From assembly GCF_000250655.1 (NCBI RefSeq), contig NC_016935.1, positions 7,024,001 through 7,088,000 on the forward strand: 64,000 nt of DNA, given 5' to 3'. The translations under genes were made by a program, and so were the position numbers. Under the pieces are notes generated by a model, which had not been told where the DNA came from, made no database searches, and saw nothing but the letters and a program-made list of their open reading frames with translations. This DNA is from Paenibacillus mucilaginosus 3016 (GTDB taxonomy: Bacteria > Bacillota > Bacilli > Paenibacillales > NBRC-103111). Shown here in pieces: positions 17,134 through 25,481 of this stretch. Position 1 is the stretch's first letter, and every line of letters begins with the position of its first letter.

Positions 17134-18840
17134 TCAAGTGGGGATACGCTCTTCCTCTTCCTTCTCCGCCGCCTTCCTCTCGGCTTCTTCCTCCAGCAGC
17201 GCCCGACGCAGAATCTTGCCGACGAGCGACTTCGGCAGCGTGCTCCGGAATTCATACTGCTGCGGCACCTTGAAGGCGGCCAGACGCTCCCGGCACCAGC
17301 GGTCGAGCTCGTCGCGCCCCGCCTCGCTGCCTTCCTTCAGCACCACGTAGGCCTTGACCGTCTCGCCCCGGTACGCGTCGCGGATGCCGGCCACCACCGC
17401 CTCCACCACGTCCGGATGCTCATACAGCACTTCTTCGACCTCCCGCGGATAGATGTTGAACCCTCCGGCGATGATGAGGTCTTTTTTGCGGTCCAGAATC
17501 GTAAAAAATCCCTCCTCATCCATCTTCCCGAGATCGCCGGTGTACAGCCATCCGTCCTTCAGCACCGCCGCCGTCTCTTCCGGGCGGTTCCAATAGCCCT
17601 TCATCACCTGGGGACCGCGCACGATAAGTTCACCAATCTCACCTGCCGGCAGCTCCTCGCCCGTCTCCGGATCGATCACCTTCGCCTCCGTATCGGGAAA
17701 AGGAATCCCGATCGAGCCCGGCTTGCGCTTGCCCCAGATCGGGTTGGCATGGGTCACCGGCGAAGCCTCCGTCATGCCGTACCCTTCGATGAGCCGGCCG
17801 CCCGTCAGTGCCTCGAAGCGCTCCTGCACCTCGAGCGGCAGAGGGGCCGCCCCGCTGACGCAGACCGAGGGCGCCCGGCCGCGGAATCGCAGCGAACGGG
17901 GATCGCCGAGGAACGAGATGTACATGGTCGGCGCTCCCGGGAACACCGTCGGCTGCGTCCGCTTCAGCGTCTCGAACAGCAGGTCGAGATCGAAGCGCGG
18001 CAGCAGAGCCAGCGTCCCCGCCAGCGCGACCGACTGGTTCAGGAGCACGGTCAGGCCGAACACATGAAAGAACGGCAGCGCCGCCAGATACACCTCTTCG
18101 CCGCGCTTGCACCGGTACGCCCACAGCCTGTTCTGAATCGTAGCCGTGACGAGGTTCGCATGGGTGAGCATCACCCCTTTGGGCCGGCCCGTCGTGCCGC
18201 CGGTATACTGGATCAGGGCCAGATCCTCCTCCGGATCGACATTGTGCCAGTAGGGCTCGGGGGAAGCCGCCTTGAGCAGCTTGGGCCAGGCATAGACGCC
18301 GTCCCCGTAGTCGACCGAGCGGTCCAGACCCTGCCGGCGCGCGAACAGCGGGTAGAGCAGGCTTTTGGGGAACGGCATATAATCTTTCAGCGAGGTGACG
18401 ATGATCCGCCGCAGACCCGCGGCTTCCGCCGTCTGGGCGACCCGCTTATACAGCAGGTCGAGCGTCACCACCGTCCGCACCCCCGCATCGCCGAACTGGT
18501 TCAGCAGCTCGCGGGGCGTATACATCGGGTTCGTCATGACGACGATGCCGCCGAGCAGCAGGGTGCCGTAGAATGCGATCACCGCCTGCGGACAGTTCGG
18601 CAGCATGATCGCCACCCGGTCCCCCTGGTGAACGCCGAGATGCCGCAGCGCATTCGCGAACCGGTAAGCCGCCTGAAGCAGCGCCGCATACGACAAGCGC
18701 CCTCCGAGGAAATCGACGGCGGCCCGGCGCGGGTAATCCCGGGCCGCATCGAGCAGGAACTGCGCCGCATGCTGCTTCGGGTAATCGTAACTCGGCGGCA
18801 CCTCGGCAGGATAATGGGCCAGCCAAGGCTTAGCAGACAT
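17134..18840 (-). CDS. Long-chain fatty-acid--CoA ligase
   Basis: Activates fatty acids with ATP and CoA for degradation or membrane use. The 568-residue product has the AMP-binding signature IQYTGGTTGRPKGVMLTHANL (about 195-215), the EGYGMTEASPV motif, GWLYTGDLG and the ILDRKKDLIIAGGFNIYPREVEE hinge, all typical of LcfA/FadD. The C-terminal lysine motif GKILRR is present. The start at 18840 follows AGGAGGTG; the open frame continues upstream without homology. An SCP2-like gene follows. A cre-like site upstream suggests repression by CcpA. Confidence 0.9.
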   Translation of the reverse strand: MSAKPWLAHYPAEVPPSYDYPKQHAAQFLLDAARDYPRRAAVDFLGGRLSYAALLQAAYRFANALRHLGVHQGDRVAIMLPNCPQAVIAFYGTLLLGGIVVMTNPMYTPRELLNQFGDAGVRTVVTLDLLYKRVAQTAEAAGLRRIIVTSLKDYMPFPKSLLYPLFARRQGLDRSVDYGDGVYAWPKLLKAASPEPYWHNVDPEEDLALIQYTGGTTGRPKGVMLTHANLVTATIQNRLWAYRCKRGEEVYLAALPFFHVFGLTVLLNQSVALAGTLALLPRFDLDLLFETLKRTQPTVFPGAPTMYISFLGDPRSLRFRGRAPSVCVSGAAPLPLEVQERFEALTGGRLIEGYGMTEASPVTHANPIWGKRKPGSIGIPFPDTEAKVIDPETGEELPAGEIGELIVRGPQVMKGYWNRPEETAAVLKDGWLYTGDLGKMDEEGFFTILDRKKDLIIAGGFNIYPREVEEVLYEHPDVVEAVVAGIRDAYRGETVKAYVVLKEGSEAGRDELDRWCRERLAAFKVPQQYEFRSTLPKSLVGKILRRALLEEEAERKAAEKEEEERIPT

Positions 18841-18992
18841 AGGTGGACACCTCCTATAGAAGATGCGGGTACAAGCAGAGGCCAGGCTGGTGCAGCAGTA
18901 AGAGGCGCCCCTCCCCCGGCGGGTCTCCCGCATCAAAGCCAAACGTAGGCGAAGCAGCCATGGAAAGATCAGTAGAGCGCCCACAGGTTGTC

Positions 18993-19054
18993 CGAAAACG
19001 CTTACATTCGCTTTGTACTGAATAAGATATGCGGTGAACCGGAGAATATGCCAA
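18993..19054 (-). promoter_or_regulatory. Candidate promoter and CcpA cre site of the acyl-CoA ligase operon
   Basis: On the reverse strand TGTAAGCGTTTTCG (18993-19006) matches the cre consensus TGWAARCGYTWNCW except at the last base. Upstream, TTGGCA (19049-19054) and CATATC (19026-19031), 17 bases apart, could be -35 and -10. The cre would then lie just downstream of the transcription start, a repressing position. The rest of the 18841-19202 gap holds no gene. Confidence 0.5.
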
Positions 19055-19203
19055 GCGGTTGAGGATTTTTTTGCGGGGGAGCCTCTATGGGCTGCTGCCC
19101 AGGCTGCAGCGGCTGTGAAAGCCAAAAAAGACGGCCGTTGGCCCGTCAGTCTTCCCGAAAGAACGTATGATTTTTTTACCCTGCTTCTGCAAAAAGGACA
19201 GAC

Positions 19204-19230
19204 AAAAAAGATCGGAGTTCATGCCTCCGA
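19204..19230 (-). terminator. Terminator of the DUF429 gene
   Basis: On the reverse strand TCGGAG-GCATGAA-CTCCGA is followed by TCTTTTTT. A second weaker hairpin with a TTTTTT run (GACGG...CCGTC, around 19123-19146) lies further along in the same direction. Confidence 0.7.
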
Positions 19231-19252
19231 CCTGTTTCTTGTGCCCCGTCTG

Positions 19253-20110
19253 CTATGGCTGCTGCTCCCGGTGAGCCGCATAGTACACGATCGCCATCGG
19301 CAGCCCCGCCTCATCGCGCAGGTCCGTCTCCGGCACCTGCTGCAGTCCGGCCCTGCTGCCGGCCGCCGACGCGGCGGCGGCCAAGGCGAGCGCGTCGACG
19401 ATGTCGTCGCGGGCCAGCACCCGGCGGGGATAGCGGGCCATCAGCTCCTCCACGACCTGCACTGCCTCGGGCAGCCGCTGCTGCAGCACCGCCATCCGCT
19501 CGGCATATCCCTCCGCCGTCTTCTTGCCGCCGCGCATCGGCGAGCCGGCAAGCCCCGCGAAGACCAGCTCGGGATGCGCCTCGAAGATCGTACCGCATGC
19601 CGCCGGCTCCTGCTGCAGCAGCGCATCGAGCTCGCGGATCTTGGGCACAAGCGCCCAGGACTGGCGCGACAGGCCGCGCCCGCCGAGCTCCTTGTGCCGC
19701 GCGTTCGCCTCCGCGTAAGAGCCGACATCGAGCACCCCGCGGACCGGCGCAGCAAAAATGCTGGACGCCCGCCAAGGCCTCAGCAGCCGGCGGGCCTCTC
19801 CGTCGCAGCTGCGGCGCTCCGTGCCGGAAGGCAGGCCGATCGGCATATCGATCAGAAGCAGGCTGCACCCGCGGCAGGCCTCCCAGAGTGCGGCCAGGCT
19901 GGAGTACACCGCCCCCTGCCAGCCTCCCCCGCTCTCCAGCCGAACCGCCACCCAGCCGCCGGGACAGCCGTCGACGCCGACATAGCCTTCCCGGGAGTCA
20001 GGCTGCTCCGCGAACGGCTCCCTTTCCTTTTCGCTGCCGCCGCTCTCCCTGATCCCGGATCCTGCGGCATTCCCTTCCGTTGTCACCTGTAACCCGTCCG
20101 TCTTCCTCAT
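19253..20110 (-). CDS. DUF429-family protein
   Basis: A protein of about 285 residues with DUF429 hallmarks: YVGVDGCPGGWVAVRL (acidic residue after the first strand), LLIDMPIGLP, and a late ARDDIVDALALA motif. The family is predicted to have an RNase H-like fold and is often annotated as a predicted nuclease, but no function is established. ATG at 20110 was chosen for the GGGGAGCCGA just before it; an in-frame ATG at 20152 has no ribosome site. About 40 residues before the domain are polar and low in complexity. It stands alone. Confidence 0.75.
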   Translation of the reverse strand: MRKTDGLQVTTEGNAAGSGIRESGGSEKEREPFAEQPDSREGYVGVDGCPGGWVAVRLESGGGWQGAVYSSLAALWEACRGCSLLLIDMPIGLPSGTERRSCDGEARRLLRPWRASSIFAAPVRGVLDVGSYAEANARHKELGGRGLSRQSWALVPKIRELDALLQQEPAACGTIFEAHPELVFAGLAGSPMRGGKKTAEGYAERMAVLQQRLPEAVQVVEELMARYPRRVLARDDIVDALALAAAASAAGSRAGLQQVPETDLRDEAGLPMAIVYYAAHREQQP

Positions 20111-20389
20111 TCGGCTCCCCCGCTTCGATTTTACGCTCTGCCCTTCATTCATCGCAGCTGCTCTATGAATCCATTATACGGGACATTCTTCCTTCCTGCC
20201 GGCAATTCTGGACGAATGAACAGGGACAGAGGTACAAGCGACAGGGCACGGGTACACATACCTTATAGAGGCATAGGTTTAGACATTCGTGGAGCGGCTT
20301 GGTCATCCTCCGGGCATCCGTCCTGCAGAAGATGGGTCTGCCGCATTCTATGGCCAGGTCAAGATGAGAGAGCAAGGAGTGGATAGAAC

Positions 20390-21262
20390 ATGGCCTACGG
20401 CATTGTGGATATTTCGGTCTCGGATCAGATGGAGGATACGGCAGCGGCGCTCGTGCTGGATTGCTACAACAGCTTTCCCCACGATTTGGACTCGATCCGC
20501 AGCGGCGTTTCCGTTGTCATGAAAAATAACAATACCGAACGCAGCGTACGCCTATACCGCGAACAGGGGGACGAATGCGGCTTCCCTTATCTTGAGCTGA
20601 GCAGCGCCGCGGCCAAGGCGCTCGGCCTCAAGGACGGATACCGCTACCAGATCGACTATAACGAGATGGGCGGGACTCTGACCTTCCGCCGGGTGACGCT
20701 GAGCCGGGTGATGGCGCCGATCGATGTCAGCACGGACCGCAGCAGGGAAGCGGCCGTTACGATGGGATACTCCATCCTCAGCATGCTCGGCCTCGCCGAA
20801 CAGCGGGGGTCTTACGTGTCCGTCAAAAAAGGCGGCACAACGCACAAGCTCCGCCTGATCGTCCCTGAGAACGAGCTCGACGAAGAGGTCTGGCTCTCTC
20901 CCGCGGCCGCGGCGAAGCTTGGAATCTCCGGCGGGAATGAGCACCTGCTGGAGTACAGCCAGTCATCCAGGGTGCTGTATGTGGATGGAGCCTCGCAGTC
21001 CGAGAGCAGTGCAGCGGTCAAGCGCACCGCCAGTTCCCGGACCAAACGCACGACGGCCTCCCAAGGCAGCGTTTGGACCGCGAAGACAGCGAATCCCGCT
21101 TCCAAAAAAGGGAAGAACGTCTGGACGCTGCGTTACCCGGCCGGTCCGAAGAAGTCCCCGGGCCCTGCGGCCCCCGCACGGAGGAGCAGCCGCAAACCGG
21201 GCTCCCCCCAAAGGCAGGGAGCCTGGCTCAGCAGCCGCAAGCTGGCTCCCCGTTCCCGGTGA
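20390..21262 (+). CDS. Protein of unknown function with a duplicated domain and basic tail
   Basis: A 290-residue protein. Two segments resemble each other: YLELSSAAAKALGLKDGYRY (about 68-87) and VWLSPAAAAKLGISGGNEHL (about 167-186), each followed by a short beta-rich stretch and preceded by a beta strand, consistent with two copies of a small barrel-like domain. The last 80 residues are rich in Arg, Lys, Ser and Pro and look disordered and possibly nucleic-acid or wall binding. I do not recognise the family. AAGGAG lies upstream of the ATG and a strong terminator follows. Confidence 0.7.
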   Translation: MAYGIVDISVSDQMEDTAAALVLDCYNSFPHDLDSIRSGVSVVMKNNNTERSVRLYREQGDECGFPYLELSSAAAKALGLKDGYRYQIDYNEMGGTLTFRRVTLSRVMAPIDVSTDRSREAAVTMGYSILSMLGLAEQRGSYVSVKKGGTTHKLRLIVPENELDEEVWLSPAAAAKLGISGGNEHLLEYSQSSRVLYVDGASQSESSAAVKRTASSRTKRTTASQGSVWTAKTANPASKKGKNVWTLRYPAGPKKSPGPAAPARRSSRKPGSPQRQGAWLSSRKLAPRSR

Positions 21263-21336
21263 TCCTGGGTCCGCAGGAGCTGCAGTATCACTGGAATGGG
21301 GCTGTCACTGGCACTTGGCGGGTGCCGGGTGCCGGC

Positions 21337-21393
21337 CGCCCAAAAAGCCTTGGTCCTACGCTTCGGCAGCGCGGACGCAAGGCTTTTTTGGTT
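21337..21393. terminator. Bidirectional terminator
   Basis: CCAAAAAGCCTTG...CAAGGCTTTTTTGG forms a long stem with an inner GTCC/GGAC pairing. It serves the duplicated-domain gene on the forward strand and the oxidoreductase gene on the reverse strand, whose stop lies 13 bases away. Confidence 0.85.
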
Positions 21394-21405
21394 TTGGAGT
21401 GCTGC

Positions 21406-22941
21406 TTAGCGCAGCATGCGCTCCGCGGCAATCCAGCCGGACATCGCACTGCCCAGCGTCCCTGCTCCCGGGTAGACCGTATCGCCGCACAAGTAGACGC
21501 CCGGAACTCCTGAGTACGCGGAGGACATCCGGAGCAGGTCGAGCGGCCCCTGCGGGATATACCCGCCGACCTTGCCCCGGCTGCGCTGCGTGTAGCGTTC
21601 GAAGGTAACCGGAGTGCCAGGCAGCACGACATCCAGTGAGTCCGAGAAGCCTGGGAACACCCTGTCCGCCCCTTCCAGGATGCTGTCCGCATACTCCTGC
21701 TTGCGTCGTTCGTAAGCCTCCCTGCCGAGCGACCACCAAGGGTCCGGCGCCGTGTGGGTGGAGGCCGTTAGGGCCGCATGACCGGCAGGGGCGCGCAGAT
21801 CGTCGCCGGGCCTGGAGATCGAGAGCAGGAACTGGTTCGTCTCGGCCAAGGGCGCTCCATAGCTGCGGATGAATTGATGATAGAGCACCGGCGGTGCTCC
21901 GGCTTGATCAGCGGCGTCGGCGGCGACGGGTGGAAACACCTTGTCGGCGGGACACCCCATGTACAGGGTAAAAGCACTCCACGCCGGCCTGGCCTCCTCC
22001 TCCTCTTGGGACAAAAAGCCGGGGCCGCCATGCCGCTCCGCTTCATCCAGAAGTCCGTGGAAGCTGTGCAGCGAATTGCCCAGCACGACCTGGTGTGCAT
22101 GGATGATCTCGCCGCGGCGGGTGCGCAGCTCCCAGCCCCCCTCCGCACCTGCGGACTTCCGCAGACCCGTGATCGGGGTCCGCAGCCTGACCTCTCCGTC
22201 GCTGCTGCGAACCGCCTCGGTCAGGTCCAGTGCGATGCGGGATAATCCTCCGTCGATATAATAAGCCCCACGGTGAAACACATTGAGAGCCGTATACGCC
22301 AGAACCACCGGACACTCATCCGCTGTGGTCTGTACGCTGTCGATCAGCTGCCCGTTCAGGAAATGAACGAACGCCTCCTCCCGCTCTATTCCGTACCGGC
22401 GCAAGCGCTGGCCCAAGGATTGCAGCAGCAGCGGCGCCCGCTTCAGCAGCCGGGGGTCAACCATCCGCAGCAGCCGGGCCGCGTCACCGAATGTTCTCGG
22501 CGGAAGCACTGGACGATGGACCGCGATCTGCTCCAGCAGGAAGGAGAAGCCGAAGACCTCTTCGTAGAAGTCGATGATGCTCTGGGCTTTGGCCGGGAAC
22601 ACCCGCCGGATCTCCCGGAACCACGCCTCCTTCTGCTGGTAATACCGCACCGTGCGGTCCGGCAGGTGTACGTCCATGATGACGCTCTGCGGATGCAGCG
22701 GCGGCAGCGGCAGCCCGAGCTCCCGGTACAGCCGCTGGAACAGGCCCCCCGGCTCGAACCCCATGCCGTAGGTGGCTCCGGCGGAGAACAAATAGCCGCT
22801 GCGCCGGAACGACCCTGCGCAGCCGCCGAGCTCCCCCGAGCCCTCGCATACGAGCACGGAGCGTCCGCCTGCAGCGAGAACTGCCGCCGCCGCGAGTCCT
22901 CCCATGCCGGCCCCCACTACCGCTGCGTCCACTTTTTTCAT
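21406..22941 (-). CDS. FAD-dependent phytoene desaturase/retinol saturase-like oxidoreductase
   Basis: A 511-residue flavoprotein of the CrtI/NAD(P)-binding amine-oxidase-like group. The N-terminal dinucleotide fold reads VDAAVVGAGMGGLAAAAVLA, followed by GSGELGGCAGSFRRSGYLF; the C-terminal FAD contact is VYLCGDTVYPGAGTLGSAMSGW. It probably desaturates, saturates or isomerises a polyene lipid, but no other carotenoid gene is adjacent. The start at 22941 follows GGGGGAGCCGGC. Three tandem TATAAT boxes lie upstream. Confidence 0.82.
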   Translation of the reverse strand: MKKVDAAVVGAGMGGLAAAAVLAAGGRSVLVCEGSGELGGCAGSFRRSGYLFSAGATYGMGFEPGGLFQRLYRELGLPLPPLHPQSVIMDVHLPDRTVRYYQQKEAWFREIRRVFPAKAQSIIDFYEEVFGFSFLLEQIAVHRPVLPPRTFGDAARLLRMVDPRLLKRAPLLLQSLGQRLRRYGIEREEAFVHFLNGQLIDSVQTTADECPVVLAYTALNVFHRGAYYIDGGLSRIALDLTEAVRSSDGEVRLRTPITGLRKSAGAEGGWELRTRRGEIIHAHQVVLGNSLHSFHGLLDEAERHGGPGFLSQEEEEARPAWSAFTLYMGCPADKVFPPVAADAADQAGAPPVLYHQFIRSYGAPLAETNQFLLSISRPGDDLRAPAGHAALTASTHTAPDPWWSLGREAYERRKQEYADSILEGADRVFPGFSDSLDVVLPGTPVTFERYTQRSRGKVGGYIPQGPLDLLRMSSAYSGVPGVYLCGDTVYPGAGTLGSAMSGWIAAERMLR

Positions 22942-22996
22942 GCCGGCTCCCCCTTCGATGATGTCGATGCTGAACGTACATGATTCAGCGCTTTTC

Positions 22997-23036
22997 ATTA
23001 TACAAACATTATACACAACATTATACACGGACTCAA
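22997..23036 (-). promoter_or_regulatory. Promoter with three tandem TATAAT motifs
   Basis: On the reverse strand TATAAT occurs at 23020-23025, 23008-23013 and 22997-23002, within repeats of TGTATAATGTT. TTGAGT at 23031-23036 is exactly 17 bases from the middle TATAAT, forming a good sigma-A promoter for the oxidoreductase gene. The other copies may be alternative -10 boxes or part of an operator. Confidence 0.65.
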
Positions 23037-23059
23037 ATGTTTTCGATTCGGTGGGAAGG

Positions 23060-23455
23060 CCCGTCCGCCCCTCGCTCTCTACCTCTCCAGCCCACTCTAT
23101 ATGATATTTTTCAGCATATAATCGTCGGGATGCTCCTTATTCGTCCCGTATCCGATGTTTTGAATCATATAGTAAGCTCTATCACGGAAAAATGCCTCAT
23201 TCCTCCGATCATCCGATGTATTTCACCACATAAGGAGGCATTTTCCGGCTCCTGATTGTTTATATGATCTTTTTCATCCCATACACTTCTGTACCGGCTC
23301 AACTGCTTCCCTAGCGTTTTGACTCCTTCTTACACTCAACCTTCTCACTTCCCGCACCCTCAAACCTTCTCATAACCCTCCTCTCTCCATACCATCTCTG
23401 ACCTGCTGCTTCTCTTCCAAGCTCTGCACACCTTACCCTCGGCTCTTCCCACACC
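23060..23455. other. Intergenic region with a hairpin and AT-rich direct repeats
   Basis: No gene is supported. GGAAAAATGCCTC (23186-23198) pairs with GGAGGCATTTTCC (23234-23246). TATATGATNTTTTTCA occurs twice, near 23098-23113 and 23261-23276, flanking that hairpin. The region is much richer in A and T than its surroundings. From about 23300 it is pyrimidine-rich with no structure noticed. Confidence 0.45.
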
Positions 23456-23458
23456 AAA

Positions 23459-23497
23459 ATAAAAAAATCCCCGCTATCCATAAGGACAACGGGGATG
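23459..23497 (-). terminator. Terminator of the TetR-HlyD-ABC2 operon
   Basis: On the reverse strand ATCCCCG and CGGGGAT pair around an inner loop and are followed by TTTTTTTATTTTG. It lies about 165 bases past the stop of the last gene of the operon. Confidence 0.75.
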
Positions 23498-23663
23498 ATT
23501 CCATCAGATCAGAGCGGGAAACCCGCAAAACAATGACTGCACCAAATCGTAACCGCACAGCGCCATATCACTTACCGCCTTACTCGAACAGCGGCAATTG
23601 GCTTAACCACTTACCTCACCATGTCTGCAATACAATCCAGCGCACATCCTTCGCGCGGTGCTA

Positions 23664-25481
23664 TTACTGCTTTAGTACACCGACCAAACGTTTGGCTTCG
23701 CCGGTAGCCGTGGTGATCGTCTCATAGATGTTCACCGTCAGCGGGTAGTACTGCTCATCGGTCTTCAGGTTGTCGAACGTGATGAACTGCTTGCCCGAGA
23801 CGACGCGGTTCATGCCGGTGAACGGCAGGGTGCGGACCGAGATCAGCTTACCCGTCGAATCGACGAGCTCCAGCGACATCTTCGAGAAGTTCGAATCGAC
23901 GACAACGTGCTCCTGGCGCGTAATGTCCATCGAGAGGCCGAGCTTGTACGTGTATGTCATCGGCGAATACGGATTCAGCGCGCTTGGCATGTTCGTACGG
24001 AAGCCAAGCTCCCAGTCGTTCAGCTTCACCGTGAACGGATAGAACGCCATATTCTTGAGATCCATGGTTTCCTTCTGCACGGCTACGCGGTACGAACCGA
24101 GCGTCGTCACGGCCGGAGCGGCGGTCTTGAGATCGCTGAGCTTCAGCACGAACTCCTCGTCCTGCACTTCCTCCGGCATGTTGAACGCATAGCTGACGAC
24201 ATAGCTCGTCTGCGGCATGATCTCGGTGACCGTACCGGCCTGGCGGCTGCCGCTGTAGGTCAGGCCCGACTTCGTGACGAGCTTCGTCCCGAGCGTCGGC
24301 AGCGGAATCGGCAGCTCGCCGCTGTTCGTCAGCATGATCTTGGCGATCGCCGTCTGGTAGCCTTCGCCCTCATTCACATGCTGGTGCAGCTCCACGAGCG
24401 ATACCGCCAGGTTCGGGTCGACGGCATCCGCTGCGCCCTGCAGCGGGAACGGCTTGCCGTTCTCCACCATCGCCGCTGATGCAAACTCGGCGATGCCGTT
24501 CACGACCGGCAGCTTCATCCCGAAGCGGCCTACCGAGTAGGCGCTCGCCGACACTTGGCCTTTGGCGTCCATCTGGCGGAACGTCTCCTGCGTCATCACG
24601 TTGAACGACTTCAGCACCGTGCCTTTGTCGGTCGGAATTGCAAAGTGAATGTACCGCTGCTCGCCCGCTTCGAGGATCAGCGGGGAAGCTTCCGTCCGCT
24701 TGCCGCTGTAAACGGTCTGGTCTGTGCCTACGGTGCCTTCCGTTCGCCCGTCCACCGTGAAGTCCGGGACCGCTTCTCTTTTCGCCGAAGGATTCTTAAC
24801 CAGCACCTTCACTGTCGTAACCGGCCCGTTCGCCGTGTTATCCGTGCTTACCGATTCCGGCGTGTACACAAGCGGGGAATCCACGGCCGGCGACAGGCGG
24901 AACGGTGTGCCCCAAGACAGCAGGGCATCCCCGAAGCCTGCCGCAGGCCCTGTCCATGCCTGGCCGGCCACCGGCACAGCCAGCTTCAGGGTCTCCTGCT
25001 TCGGATACGAGTACCAGTCCACGGCGTACCAAGCCAGCTCCGAGAGATCCAGCGGTACCCGGCTGTCCACCGTAACCATATAGTTCAGCTCTTCCGTCGT
25101 TCCCGGACGAATCGCATGCGCATTGAATACGCTGGCCTGCAGCGGATACTCGAAGCCGTCCGACGTACGGGCGCGCAGCTCGAGGTCCGGAATTTTGGCC
25201 ACTTTGGCCGCCGAGCTTCTCAGCTTCACCACAACGGCGATCTTCGTGCCTTCGCTCGTCGTTTCGTTCAGGAGGCTTTTCACTTCCACCTGCAGGTTGT
25301 CCGTGAGCTGGTAGGCTGCCGCTGCAGCCGTCCCGGTCACTGCGGCATCCGCAGCCGTTACCGCCGCCGCATCGGCCAGAGCAAGGCGCGCCGTATCCGG
25401 CACTGTGCCCGACAGCAGCACCGCTGTGGTCAGAAGAGCGGCCAGGGTTGTTTTTGTCCAGATCTTGTTGGTTGGTCTCAT
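23664..25481 (-). CDS. Exported repeat protein co-encoded with an ABC-2 export system
   Basis: A 605-residue secreted protein with a signal peptide (about 1-36, ending near ALADAAA). After an Ala-rich linker come about three repeats of a beta-rich, Ig-like unit of 100-120 residues, each with a V-x-V-x-L-x-N strand, a proline-containing turn, a T-x-SG-x-x-Y strand and a PGT/EAGE-type turn; a further beta domain follows. No catalytic motif was seen. The ATG overlaps the TGA of the preceding permease gene (ATGA), so translation is coupled. It may assist the exporter or be a surface component. I do not recognise a named family. Confidence 0.7.
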   Translation of the reverse strand: MRPTNKIWTKTTLAALLTTAVLLSGTVPDTARLALADAAAVTAADAAVTGTAAAAAYQLTDNLQVEVKSLLNETTSEGTKIAVVVKLRSSAAKVAKIPDLELRARTSDGFEYPLQASVFNAHAIRPGTTEELNYMVTVDSRVPLDLSELAWYAVDWYSYPKQETLKLAVPVAGQAWTGPAAGFGDALLSWGTPFRLSPAVDSPLVYTPESVSTDNTANGPVTTVKVLVKNPSAKREAVPDFTVDGRTEGTVGTDQTVYSGKRTEASPLILEAGEQRYIHFAIPTDKGTVLKSFNVMTQETFRQMDAKGQVSASAYSVGRFGMKLPVVNGIAEFASAAMVENGKPFPLQGAADAVDPNLAVSLVELHQHVNEGEGYQTAIAKIMLTNSGELPIPLPTLGTKLVTKSGLTYSGSRQAGTVTEIMPQTSYVVSYAFNMPEEVQDEEFVLKLSDLKTAAPAVTTLGSYRVAVQKETMDLKNMAFYPFTVKLNDWELGFRTNMPSALNPYSPMTYTYKLGLSMDITRQEHVVVDSNFSKMSLELVDSTGKLISVRTLPFTGMNRVVSGKQFITFDNLKTDEQYYPLTVNIYETITTATGEAKRLVGVLKQ

